A stretch of 22,864 bases of DNA from a virus: IMG/VR virus record IMGVR_UViG_3300020159_003558, positions 1-22,864 of that record; one strand, 5' to 3'. The position numbers and the translations under genes were made by a program. Under the pieces are notes generated by a model. The model was not told where the DNA came from and searched no databases. It worked only from the letters and a program-made list of their open reading frames with translations. Shown piece by piece: positions 9,301-16,626 of the stretch. How positions within the stretch are numbered: position 1 is the first letter of the stretch; every line of letters begins with the position of its first letter.

Positions 9301-12300
9301 TGTAAACAAGTTACCACTGGAGATATTACCAGTTACGTTCAATGGACTCAGCACGTTACCAGTCAGGCTCAATCCGTTGGCATTTAGATTACCACCAGTT
9401 ACATTGCCGCTTACACTTAAGGTAGTACCTTCAAGTGTACCAACAACAAATGTACCATAGCTGTTGACTGTTACTATTTCGTTGGCTATACTAACATCAC
9501 TGGCAGCAAATAGTTTACCAGTCAAGTCATCCCATCCAACAAACGCTTGTTTTTCTGTAGTATTAAAGTACCACATGTCCACGCCACGATCTTTTCCATC
9601 GTCGGCTACCAACGGAGTATTGTTTGGGCCTCGGCCCAATCCAATAATTGGATCTTCAATGCTAAGTGTTGACACGTTAATATAACTAATATTACCGTTT
9701 ATTGTTAAGTCTCCGCCAATTACAGCATTGCCAGTAGTGGTCAATGTTGTAGAATTTACACCGCCACTAGTATTGATATTACCAACTGCGGTAACAATTC
9801 CGCCAGTGATTAAATTGCCACTGGTAGTGTTACCAGTTACACTCAGTGTGGCCAATGTACCAATGCCTGTGGCAACTACACCTGTCAACTGAGAGCCGTT
9901 GCCAAAGTAGTAGGGTGCTGTAACGTTACCAGTTACATTCAATGCACTGATTACGTTGCCTGACAAACTAACGTTTGTGGTGTTAACATTGCCACCAGTT
10001 ATGTTACCTGTAGCTGATACTAAGCCAGCTGTGTTGACGTTGCCACCTGTTATGTTACCAATACCAGATACTGTTGATCCAGAAATAATAGCACCAGTCG
10101 CTGATACCAGACCAGCTGTGTTGATGTTGCCACCGTTGATGTTGCCACTTGCCGTGACAAGACCAGTACTGACGTTTCCACCACTGACATTTCCTGTAAC
10201 TGCAAGGCTTCCCAAAGTACCAATTGTTGTAATGTTAGGCTGGCTTGCTGTAAGAACCGTACCAATTACGTTGGCAGTAACGTTACCAGCTACGCTCAAA
10301 CCAACAGTACTAAATGTAGCCACACCGCCTGTACCAGCAACACCAACAGTGACGTTGCCCGAGCTTGCTACAGAAACATTTGATGTTCCATTAACAATTG
10401 ATGTTGGTGTGCCGCCTGCTGCAATACCAGTTAATTGAGATCCGTTACCAATGAAGAATCCACCAGTGATGTTGCCAGATGTGGATATTGGATTAGTTGC
10501 AAAAGCAGCCAAATTGGCTGCTACGTTGGCATTGCCATATGTTGCTGCCAGACCTGTTAGCAACGAACCGTTGCCAATGAAGAAATTACCAGAAACGTTT
10601 GCAGATGAAATAATATTACCAGCTGCTGATACTAGCCCGGCTGTTGTGACATTGCCACCAATCACATTGCCGGTGGCGCTCAATATTACAGAAGTAATTA
10701 CGTTAGCACCACTGATGTTGCCCAGAGAGCCAAGGGTTGTGATATTGCCAGCAGTGATGTTAGCAGTGGTTGTAATATTTGATGTGGTGTTGATTGCACT
10801 CACAACATTGCCACTCAGGCTCAATCCAATGGAATTTAGGTTGCCACCAGTGATATTGCCAGTAGTTGAAATTGGATTTGATCCAAGTGCAGCCAAATTA
10901 GCAACAACGTTGGCATTGCCGTATGTCGCCGCTAACCCAGTTAATAAGCTACCGTTACCAATGAAGAACCCACCAGCAACGTTGGCTGTGGTTGTGATGT
11001 TGGCTGCTGATACTAAAGCTGATACAACGTTGCCACTCAAACTCAATCCTGCGGCATTTATATTACCGCTTGTGACGTTACCTGTAACACCCAATGATGT
11101 TAATGTACCAACGCTAGTGATGTTAGTTTGAGCCGCAGTTGCTAAAGTACCAACAATGTTAGTACCACTTAGGTTGCCACCAGCAATGTTGCCTGTTGCA
11201 CTAATCAATCCTGCAGTATTAATGTTTCCACCAGTGACATTGCCAGTGGACGATACTAATCCACTTGTGTTGATATTTCCACCAACAACGTTGGCACTGG
11301 CACTGACTGTGGCACCTTGTACCAGTGAAGTAACAACCAAGTTACCTGCTAGAACGTTGCCAACTGTAACCACATTGCCTGACAAAACGTTGCCTTGAGC
11401 ACTAAGGTTGCCTAGTACTGCTAATACATTTGAATCTTTGTTGTAGGTCAATCCGCCTACAGCATCTGCATTGCCATTGGTATTGAATAGAACTTGTGTG
11501 TTTGAACCAGGAACAACAATGTTACCTGTGATGTTACCGGCAAAGTTACCAACAAAGTATCCAGCAGTGGTAATGTTACCTGTTGCCGACACTTGGCCTT
11601 GTGTGGTCAAATTGCCACCAGCTACGTTGCCTGTGGCTGCAACACTGGCAGGAGCAAATGCACCTGTTACTGATAAGTTGCCACCTGAAATGTTAGCAGT
11701 GGTAACAATATTGCCTGTAGCACTTACAATACCTGTGTTGACATTTCCACCTGTAATATTTGCCGTGGTTGTGATTGTACTTGTGGTATTGACTGCACTA
11801 ACAACGTTACCACTCAGACTCAAGCCTGTGGCATTCAAGTTACCACCTGCAATGTTAGCAGTGGTTGTGATTGCACTTGTGGTATTAATTGCGCTTAACA
11901 CGTTTCCACTCAAGCTCAACCCTGCAGTATTAACATTACCAGCAGTGATATTACCAGTTGCACTGACTCTAGCACTGTTGACATCGCCTGTGACATTAGC
12001 ATTGCCACTAGTTGATATGTTGGTCAATGTACCCACACTTGTGATTGCTGATTGAGTGCCTGTGGTTAATGTGCCAGCAATGTTGCCACCGCTGATGTTG
12101 CCAGTTGTGATAATGTTAGCTGTGTCTGTTCCAGAAGCTAGATAGTTTGCTACATCAGCATTGCCATAACTTGAAGCAACACCTGTTAAGAAAGCACCAT
12201 TACCTAAAATGTAATTACCGCTAACGTTGGCACCACTGACAATGTTACCCGACGCACTGATTACGCCTGTTACATATTCGCCTGTCGCAGCAAATGTAGC

Positions 12301-13104
12301 AACACTTGTACCAGCCGCACCCACAGTAACGTTGCCTGAAGCGGCTGCTACCACATTAGATGTGCCATTCACAATTGAACTTGGTGTTCCACCGCCGCCA
12401 GATATACCAGTCAGCAAACTACCATTACCAATAAAGAAGTTACCAGAAATATTTGCTGTGGTTGTGACATTGCCTTGTAGTGCTACCAAGTTGCCTGTGT
12501 ATGTAGGCAAGTATGTGGCCACATTAGAATTGCTGTAGTTTGCTGTGATACCTGATAATTGGCTACCATTACCAAGGAAGAATCCTGCTGTGACATTGCC
12601 TGTGGTCAAAATAGGATTTGAACCAAATGCTGCCAGGTTGGCTGCTACGTTAGCGTTACCATAAGCAGTAACCGTACCCGAGCCGGTCAACACTGTGGTT
12701 TGACCAGACTCGTTGGTCATTATGATTGAAGTTGCATTGGCGCTGATCGAAGCATTGCCAAGGAAGATAGTACCATTGGCCAAGAACAAGTCATTGAACG
12801 CATTAGTTGCACTACCAATGTTCTTTAATACGTTTCCAGCAGGCAACAAGTTACCTGAAATTGTTAAATCTGTACTGGAGAATACCGCAACGTTGCCTAC
12901 ACCAGCAACTGATACTGTTACGTTTGCACCCGACCCACTGATGCTTACATTAGAAGTTCCGTTAGTAATTGCAGCGCCGCCAGATGCCACAATGCCAGTA
13001 AGGGCAGCACCGTTACCAACGAAATATGTGGCTAGAACATTTCCAGCTGATTGGATATTGCCCGATGCGCTTATGCCTGTGGTGCCGTCTAGTTCGATTG
13101 CCAT
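6361..13104 (-). CDS. Giant tandem-repeat tail fibre protein (2247 aa)
   Basis: This 6.7-kb frame begins MAIELDGTTGISASGNIQSA, a typical phage fibre opening. Nearly all of it is a degenerate repeat of about 17 residues (SATGNITGGNINTAGLV type), with variants 'SLSGNVVSAINTTS', 'FFIGNGSLLTGLAATYGNAN' and 'GTLTTASQTNITSVGTL'. One globular insert near residues 1135-1215 (INVSTLSIEDPIIGLGRG, DRGVDMWYFNTTEKQAFVGW) resembles an insert class known in aquatic T4-like fibres. It ends in ...ININGAPVATVNDAIALSIA and LG. It therefore lacks the C-terminal domain of the 936- and 1244-aa fibres and may rely on a neighbour for folding. An AAAGGA site lies 8 nt before the ATG, with a late-promoter-like ATAAATA 21 nt before it. 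The composition (Gly, Asn, Thr, Ser, Ala, Val, Ile; few charged residues and almost no Cys) suggests a long beta-solenoid-like shaft. It exceeds T4 gp34 (about 1290 aa). A misassembly across repeats is possible. Confidence 0.85.
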   Translation of the reverse strand: MAIELDGTTGISASGNIQSAGNVLATYFVGNGAALTGIVASGGAAITNGTSNVSISGSGANVTVSVAGVGNVAVFSSTDLTISGNLLPAGNVLKNIGSATNAFNDLFLANGTIFLGNASISANATSIIMTNESGQTTVLTGSGTVTAYGNANVAANLAAFGSNPILTTGNVTAGFFLGNGSQLSGITANYSNSNVATYLPTYTGNLVALQGNVTTTANISGNFFIGNGSLLTGISGGGGTPSSIVNGTSNVVAAASGNVTVGAAGTSVATFAATGEYVTGVISASGNIVSGANVSGNYILGNGAFLTGVASSYGNADVANYLASGTDTANIITTGNISGGNIAGTLTTGTQSAITSVGTLTNISTSGNANVTGDVNSARVSATGNITAGNVNTAGLSLSGNVLSAINTTSAITTTANIAGGNLNATGLSLSGNVVSAVNTTSTITTTANITGGNVNTGIVSATGNIVTTANISGGNLSVTGAFAPASVAATGNVAGGNLTTQGQVSATGNITTAGYFVGNFAGNITGNIVVPGSNTQVLFNTNGNADAVGGLTYNKDSNVLAVLGNLSAQGNVLSGNVVTVGNVLAGNLVVTSLVQGATVSASANVVGGNINTSGLVSSTGNVTGGNINTAGLISATGNIAGGNLSGTNIVGTLATAAQTNITSVGTLTSLGVTGNVTSGNINAAGLSLSGNVVSALVSAANITTTANVAGGFFIGNGSLLTGLAATYGNANVVANLAALGSNPISTTGNITGGNLNSIGLSLSGNVVSAINTTSNITTTANITAGNITTLGSLGNISGANVITSVILSATGNVIGGNVTTAGLVSAAGNIISSANVSGNFFIGNGSLLTGLAATYGNANVAANLAAFATNPISTSGNITGGFFIGNGSQLTGIAAGGTPTSIVNGTSNVSVASSGNVTVGVAGTGGVATFSTVGLSVAGNVTANVIGTVLTASQPNITTIGTLGSLAVTGNVSGGNVSTGLVTASGNINGGNINTAGLVSATGAIISGSTVSGIGNITGGNVNTAGLVSATGNITGGNVNTTNVSLSGNVISALNVTGNVTAPYYFGNGSQLTGVVATGIGTLATLSVTGNTTSGNLITGGIVTAVGNINTSGGVNSTTLTTTGNAVIGGDLTINGNISYINVSTLSIEDPIIGLGRGPNNTPLVADDGKDRGVDMWYFNTTEKQAFVGWDDLTGKLFAASDVSIANEIVTVNSYGTFVVGTLEGTTLSVSGNVTGGNLNANGLSLTGNVLSPLNVTGNISSGNLFTAGILNAGSISATGNITGGNLNAAGLSLTGNVLSPLDVTGNINGGNLFTAGILNAGTITATGNITGGNLLTTGSIGSTGNITSAANIAGVNFVGTGAQLSANVAASNVVATVLVQGATVSATGNVVGGNINTAGLVSSIGNIIGGNVNAGIVSATGAVLAASATATGNITGGNISTGGLITATGNITSGNLNAAGLSLSGNVVSALNITSTVTAGTVNSAGAASAVGNVTGGNINTTGQVSAQGAVLAAGNVDGGNITTLGQVSAFGNITGGNLTATGIVGTLLTASQTNITAVGTLGSLAVTGNIGGGNLNVTGLSVSGNVIGALNATANITGGNVIAVANVTGANVTATNIIASTALTALGTLGVTGQADFANAVNAVVLRANGQSSGSSISAVGNVIAGNVLTSGFVSATGNVISGNVNTTNVSLAGNVISALNVTGNVTAPFFIGNGSQLTDVVATGIGTLATLSVTGNTTSGNLITGGLVTATGNVTGGNVVTGGLVTATGTIQSTGNVTGGNINTAGLMSATGNIRGGNLVSAGSITASGNGVVLGSFDVTGNTVVTASLTGGNLRTTGLVTAAGNIIGGNFLTSGFITATGNVTSTANVAGGNLLTGGLISATGNIIGGNLTTAGNVVATGNVSGANFIGNIVVSVANTQILFSNSGATVGSTGLVFDSVGNVFTVGGPISTANGGNITAAGALSATGNITTNSGNIAGGNITASGIISAVGNITGANVAGGNLNTTGAVVATGNVTGGNITTGGLITATGNVAGGNITTGGFVSAVGNVTGGNFATAGRFSAAGNVTGGNLISSTLSLSGNVLGNLGVDGSVTAAVLSSTGNVSATGNVASGNLLVTSTGNVNALVVPTTAIVTGNITGGNVGTAGLITATGNITGGNVIAVALVQGATVSATGNVVGGNVNTAGLVSATGNVRGGNITTGGQVSATGNITAGNVAVSGVININGAPVATVNDAIALSIALG
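6423..6429 (-). promoter_or_regulatory. Possible late promoter inside the end of the giant fibre gene
   Basis: The minus strand reads GTCATAAATATC, with ATAAATA at 6429-6423, about 68 nt before the 110-aa gene. It could serve the 110-aa, 1244-aa and later genes, but a 7-nt match inside coding DNA may be chance. Confidence 0.35.
7862..8076 (-). repeat. Displaced duplication, copy 1 of 2 (about 215 bp)
   Basis: This segment is collinear, without gaps, with 9806-10020, 1944 bp away in the same gene. The first 49 bp are identical between copies. It encodes the stretch NVISALNVTGNVTAP...FFIGNGSQLT...ATLSVTGNTTSGNL. Confidence 0.88.
9104..9391 (-). repeat. Direct tandem duplication, two units of 144 bp
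   Basis: Units 9104-9247 and 9248-9391 both begin CCACCAGTGATATTACCTGT on the plus strand. They share an exact 36-bp block (starting at 9196 and 9340). They encode 48 residues around NVLSPLNVTGN and FTAGILNAG in the 2247-aa fibre. Confidence 0.9.
9806..10020 (-). repeat. Displaced duplication, copy 2 of 2 (about 215 bp)
   Basis: Partner of 7862-8076. It encodes NVISALNVTGNVTAP...YYFGNGSQLT...ATLSVTGNTTSGNL. The first part is identical and the GNGS joint region has diverged (PYYFGNGS against PFFIGNGS). Confidence 0.88.
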
Positions 13105-13125
13105 TTATTCAGTCCTTTAATCTTA

Positions 13126-13132
13126 TATTTAT
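13126..13132 (-). promoter_or_regulatory. Late-promoter-like box before the giant fibre gene
   Basis: The minus strand reads CATAAATATAA, seven of eight to TATAAATA. It overlaps the stop codon of the 205-aa gene and lies 21 nt before the ATG of the 2247-aa gene, with AAAGGA at 13118-13113. Confidence 0.65.
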
Positions 13133-13746
13133 GGTACCACATTGAATGTTGATGAGGTAGGTACAGTAATAGACAAGCCACTTGGGATTGTCAATGGGCT
13201 AACCATCATTGCCGAGACATTGGCCTGGACTGTGATGTTAGCTGAGAGTGTTCTTGGAGTGGCAATAACGCCGTTTACAAATAGAGAAGTTCGACTTACA
13301 GTAACAACGTTACCGGTACCGTTGATACCAATAGTTACGTTGCCACCTGATGTTGAGATTGCTACGTTGGAGTTACCGTTAACAATTGCTTGGCCGTTGC
13401 CAGAGCCACCACTAATGCCAGTAAGCAAGGAACCATTACCAACAAAGAAGCCAGCATAAACAGTGTCAAAGCGTAAAGCTGTGCTACCTAGGTCGTACAC
13501 ATTATCAATGCTGGGAATAATTGCAGCATTGGCCTGAATACTCCCAACGCCATTGGGCTTGAGCACAATGTTTGTGTTTGTGGTAGTAGTTGTGATGGTG
13601 TTATTAGCAATTTGTATGTTGCTATTAACAGGACCGCTGGTCCAAATCTGCGTAAAGTTTTCGTTTACCGCATTAAACGCATCACGTAACGGTTCACCAG
13701 TTCCGTCATTTGCCGCTGCGCCAATATCAATGATCTGTTGTGTCAT
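13129..13746 (-). CDS. Short tail fibre module protein (205 aa)
   Basis: The N-terminus MTQQIIDIGAAANDGTGEPL followed by RDAFNAVNENFTQIW is a well-known phage fibre opening (compare 'INLGTAPNDGTGDPLRTAFxKINxNFTELY'). Next come a repeat-like stretch (NTITTTTTNTNIVLKPNGVG), 'YDLGSTALRFDTVYAGFFVG', the joint GNGSLLTGISGGSGNG and a compact beta end (GLSITVPTSSTFNVVP). Its 'NGNSNVAISTSGGNVTIGIN' segment matches the same module near the start of the 2247-aa fibre, so the two are probably related. The gene lies 69 nt after the 936-aa gene. Its GAGGA ribosome binding site lies in a hairpin with a late-promoter-like loop. Its stop codon overlaps the late-promoter-like box of the next gene. It is probably an accessory or proximal fibre part; the exact role is inferred. 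Confidence 0.8.
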   Translation of the reverse strand: MTQQIIDIGAAANDGTGEPLRDAFNAVNENFTQIWTSGPVNSNIQIANNTITTTTTNTNIVLKPNGVGSIQANAAIIPSIDNVYDLGSTALRFDTVYAGFFVGNGSLLTGISGGSGNGQAIVNGNSNVAISTSGGNVTIGINGTGNVVTVSRTSLFVNGVIATPRTLSANITVQANVSAMMVSPLTIPSGLSITVPTSSTFNVVP

Positions 13747-13756
13747 GTAGAATCAA

Positions 13757-13783
13757 GTCCTCTGGTTGTATTTACCAAAGGAC
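13757..13783 (-). promoter_or_regulatory. Hairpin masking a ribosome binding site, with a late-promoter-like loop
   Basis: On the minus strand GTCCTTTGG (13783-13775) pairs with CCAGAGGAC (13765-13757): nine pairs including one G-U. The loop is TAAATACAA, and GGTAAATA across its edge matches six of eight bases of TATAAATA. GAGGA in the 3' arm is the ribosome binding site of the 205-aa gene, 11 nt before its ATG. Confidence 0.6.
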
Positions 13784-13815
13784 GTTGATTGGGGATTTGC
13801 GGTGGGAGTTAGGTG

Positions 13816-16626
13816 TTAGACGCGGCCAACAACCATTTCGATTGTGCCAGAATTGCCAGTGAAATCTTGTAGTGATTTACCAATTATTGATCCTGGTTTA
13901 GGGTCTTGATCTGCTCTAGCTGTGCCATTCCCAGCACTTACTAGCATGTCACCTTTGACAATGTTGCCAGTGACGCTGACAGGCACACGACCTTGAAGTG
14001 CTACAACAGCAATATGTTCAGCATCCAGGCCACCATTCATCAAGTAACTAGGATTGGCACTAATTACACCTGCAATCTTGCGATCAGCATCTGTTGAACT
14101 ACGTGTAACTTCAGCTGATCCACCAAAGCTCACAACAGTACCAGGTGCATAATCAGCATCAGCTACATATTTTTCAGCCAAGTCAGCATATAGTGCTGTG
14201 GTTGCTGTGGCAAATAATCGGTTAAAGTAGTTTGAACTAGATCCAATATTACCAACTGCGTTGCCTGCACCATTAACAATAGCTGTGGCAGCAGCGCCAG
14301 AGTTGACTGTGAGTACGCCTGCTGTGGTCAAGTTACCACCAGTAATGTTTGCTGTGACTGCTAGACTACCAAGCGTACCAACACTAGTGATGTTAGTCTG
14401 AGCCGCTGTTGTTAGGGTACCAACAATGCTTGTGCCTTGCAAGTTACCAGAAGTTACGTTGCCGGTTACTGCTAAACTTGTTAGTGTACCAACACTCGTA
14501 ACATTATTTTGAGCGGCAGTAGTTAGGGTACCAACAATGCTTGTGCCTTGCAAGTTACCCGAGGTAATGTTGCCAGTGACTGCCAATGAACCAAGTGTGC
14601 CAACTGATGTAATATTGGTCTGGGACGCTGTTGTTAATGTACCAACAATACTTGTTCCTTGCAAGTTACCCGAGGTAATGTTGCCAGTGACTGCTAATGA
14701 ACCAAGTGTGCCAACACTTGTGATGTTTGTTTGAGAAGCAGTAATTAACGTACCAGCAATACTAGTACCATTTAAATTGCCGCCATTAATGTTACCTGTA
14801 GCTGATACTAAGCCAGCTGTATTGATGTTGCCACCGGTAATGTTACCACTTGCACTAATTGTAGTGCTACTAATATTACCAATCACAGTACCAATCAGAT
14901 TGCCACCTTGAATGTTGCCACTCGATGTAACATTGCCAGTAACTGCTAGACTAGTCAAAGTACCTACACTAGTAATGCTATTTTGTGTGGCAGTTGTTAT
15001 GGTACCAGCTAAACTAGTTCCGCTGACATTACCGTTGATGTTTATAGTGTATGTTCCAGACAAACGGTCAGAACTTACTGTGCCAGATGTGAGCGCTGTG
15101 GCGTTAATGTTGGTAGTAAGCAATGTACCAATGTTGGCAGTACCAGCAGTGGTAATATTGCCAGCTGTTACATTACCTGTTATACTTGCTAATCCGGTTA
15201 CATTTACGTTGGCTGCATTTACGTTACCTGTTGCACTAACTCTACCAACGAAGTCAGCACCCAGAGTGGACAGAACAATGATGTTACCAATACCGCCAAT
15301 ATCTGAATATATGTTGCCGCCAGAGCTTGCAACAGTCATTACTGATGTGCCGTTTGAAATTTGGTTAACCGCTGCATTTGAGAAAGCAGTAACGTTGGTA
15401 AGGAATGTACCATCACCAATGAAAAATCTATTGGTAGAAATATTGCCAGATGCACTGATAATTCCAGCGTTGCCATTGTTAATTGAAATGCTACCAGCAT
15501 TCAACACACCCGTTACAAATGCGCTGCCTCCAGTTACTAAGTTAGAGCCAGTTACGTTGCCCGCAGCACTAACGTTGCTTGATGCGTTCAAGATGCCTGT
15601 TGATATTACGTTACCAACACTGACATTGTTACCAGAGATGTTACCAGTCGCTGATACTATACCTTGTGTAATTAAATTATCACCAGTGATGTTACCAACT
15701 GCTGTGATTTGAGCATCACTAACAATGTTACCACCTCGTACATTTCCAGTCACAGTAATACCATCAGCACCACCTTGGAATCCACCTATAACATTTACGT
15801 TACCCCCGTTGATGTTGCCGCTTGCGCTAACAATAGCTGTATTAACATTACCACCGTTGATGTTGCCTGTGGCTGTTACTACGCCAGAAGATACTAAATT
15901 TCCGCTTGCCACGTTTGCAGCCGAGGTAATGTTTCCACTGACATATGCAGTACCTGTTACACCAAATGTGGTAGTTGGATTTACGTTAGCAATACCAACG
16001 TTGCCTGTTGGTAGAATTGTTACCACAACACCAGGTGATGCAGTTTGTCCAGTTAAAAATTCAATCTTGCTGTTACCAGCAGCATCTGTGTACGTGGCTC
16101 TAATAGCTGTGCTTACTCGTGCGCCTGGAGTTGATGTATCACCGGAAAACCATTCAACAGCACCAATTACAGTATTTGCAGTACCGGTTGTATCTGTATC
16201 TGTAAAACGTATAGTTGGTTGTGTTACACTTGAATCTCTTGTGATAAACACATTACCAGAGGTGTTGATATTTCCACCATTGACGTTGCCTGTAGCCGAT
16301 ACCACGCCAGCTGTGTTAACGTTACCGCCGGTTACGTTACCACTTACACTAGTTACACCAGTAATATATGCACCAGTATTAGCAAATACCAACACGTTAG
16401 CAACGCCTGTAACGCCTACCGTGACGTTTGAACCTGGTGTTGTAATATCAACGTTGGAGTTACCACTAAAAATTCTACTAACTGTCAAGTTACCACTTAG
16501 ACTAGTGTTACCAGTAACAGTAAGGTCGCCTATGATGTCAACACTTGTAGTTTGTAATGTGATACTGTCGTTGCCCGTGAGGGTTTGAACAATATAGTCG
16601 CCGTTGACACGTTTATAAGTAGACAT
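13816..16626 (-). CDS. Repeat-rich tail fibre protein (936 aa) with C-terminal chaperone-like domain
   Basis: The protein begins MSTYKRVNGDYIVQTLTGND and enters the same ~17-residue repeat as its neighbours (SATGNVNGGNINTSGNV). A globular insert near residues 122-232 carries TIRFTDTDTTGTANTVIGAV, EWFSGDTSTPGARVS and ILPTGNVGIANVNPTT, typical of phage fibre heads. Before the C-terminus there are four 37-residue repeats of the type GTSIVGTLTTASQTNITSVG. The last ~130 residues (LYADLAEKYVADADYAPGTV ... GRVPVSVTGNIVKGDMLVSA ... IGKSLQDF) match the end of the 1244-aa fibre and look like an intramolecular chaperone domain, possibly of the Peptidase_G2 type. The ATG follows the upstream TAA with no gap, an AAAGGA site lies in the upstream coding end, and a perfect T4 late promoter lies 17 nt before the start. 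This makes it the best-supported late fibre gene here. Confidence 0.87.
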   Translation of the reverse strand: MSTYKRVNGDYIVQTLTGNDSITLQTTSVDIIGDLTVTGNTSLSGNLTVSRIFSGNSNVDITTPGSNVTVGVTGVANVLVFANTGAYITGVTSVSGNVTGGNVNTAGVVSATGNVNGGNINTSGNVFITRDSSVTQPTIRFTDTDTTGTANTVIGAVEWFSGDTSTPGARVSTAIRATYTDAAGNSKIEFLTGQTASPGVVVTILPTGNVGIANVNPTTTFGVTGTAYVSGNITSAANVASGNLVSSGVVTATGNINGGNVNTAIVSASGNINGGNVNVIGGFQGGADGITVTGNVRGGNIVSDAQITAVGNITGDNLITQGIVSATGNISGNNVSVGNVISTGILNASSNVSAAGNVTGSNLVTGGSAFVTGVLNAGSISINNGNAGIISASGNISTNRFFIGDGTFLTNVTAFSNAAVNQISNGTSVMTVASSGGNIYSDIGGIGNIIVLSTLGADFVGRVSATGNVNAANVNVTGLASITGNVTAGNITTAGTANIGTLLTTNINATALTSGTVSSDRLSGTYTININGNVSGTSLAGTITTATQNSITSVGTLTSLAVTGNVTSSGNIQGGNLIGTVIGNISSTTISASGNITGGNINTAGLVSATGNINGGNLNGTSIAGTLITASQTNITSVGTLGSLAVTGNITSGNLQGTSIVGTLTTASQTNITSVGTLGSLAVTGNITSGNLQGTSIVGTLTTAAQNNVTSVGTLTSLAVTGNVTSGNLQGTSIVGTLTTAAQTNITSVGTLGSLAVTANITGGNLTTAGVLTVNSGAAATAIVNGAGNAVGNIGSSSNYFNRLFATATTALYADLAEKYVADADYAPGTVVSFGGSAEVTRSSTDADRKIAGVISANPSYLMNGGLDAEHIAVVALQGRVPVSVTGNIVKGDMLVSAGNGTARADQDPKPGSIIGKSLQDFTGNSGTIEMVVGRV
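14329..14772 (-). repeat. Tandem repeat, four units of 111 bp
   Basis: Units start at 14329, 14440, 14551 and 14662, each marked on the plus strand by CAAGTTACC, with a diverged continuation at 14773. Each unit encodes 37 residues of the type VGTLTTASQTNITSVGTLGS. The period is exact, with no indels, inside the 936-aa fibre gene. Confidence 0.92.

Noticed and set aside
6361-13104. CRISPR array suggested by the regular short repeats
   Set aside because: Repeats are degenerate, in frame, adjacent without unique spacers and encode protein. There is no cas gene or leader.
2286-16626. Diversity-generating retroelement variable region in the fibre genes
   Set aside because: No reverse transcriptase or template repeat is present in the window, and the repeat differences are spread over all bases and codon positions instead of being adenine-specific.
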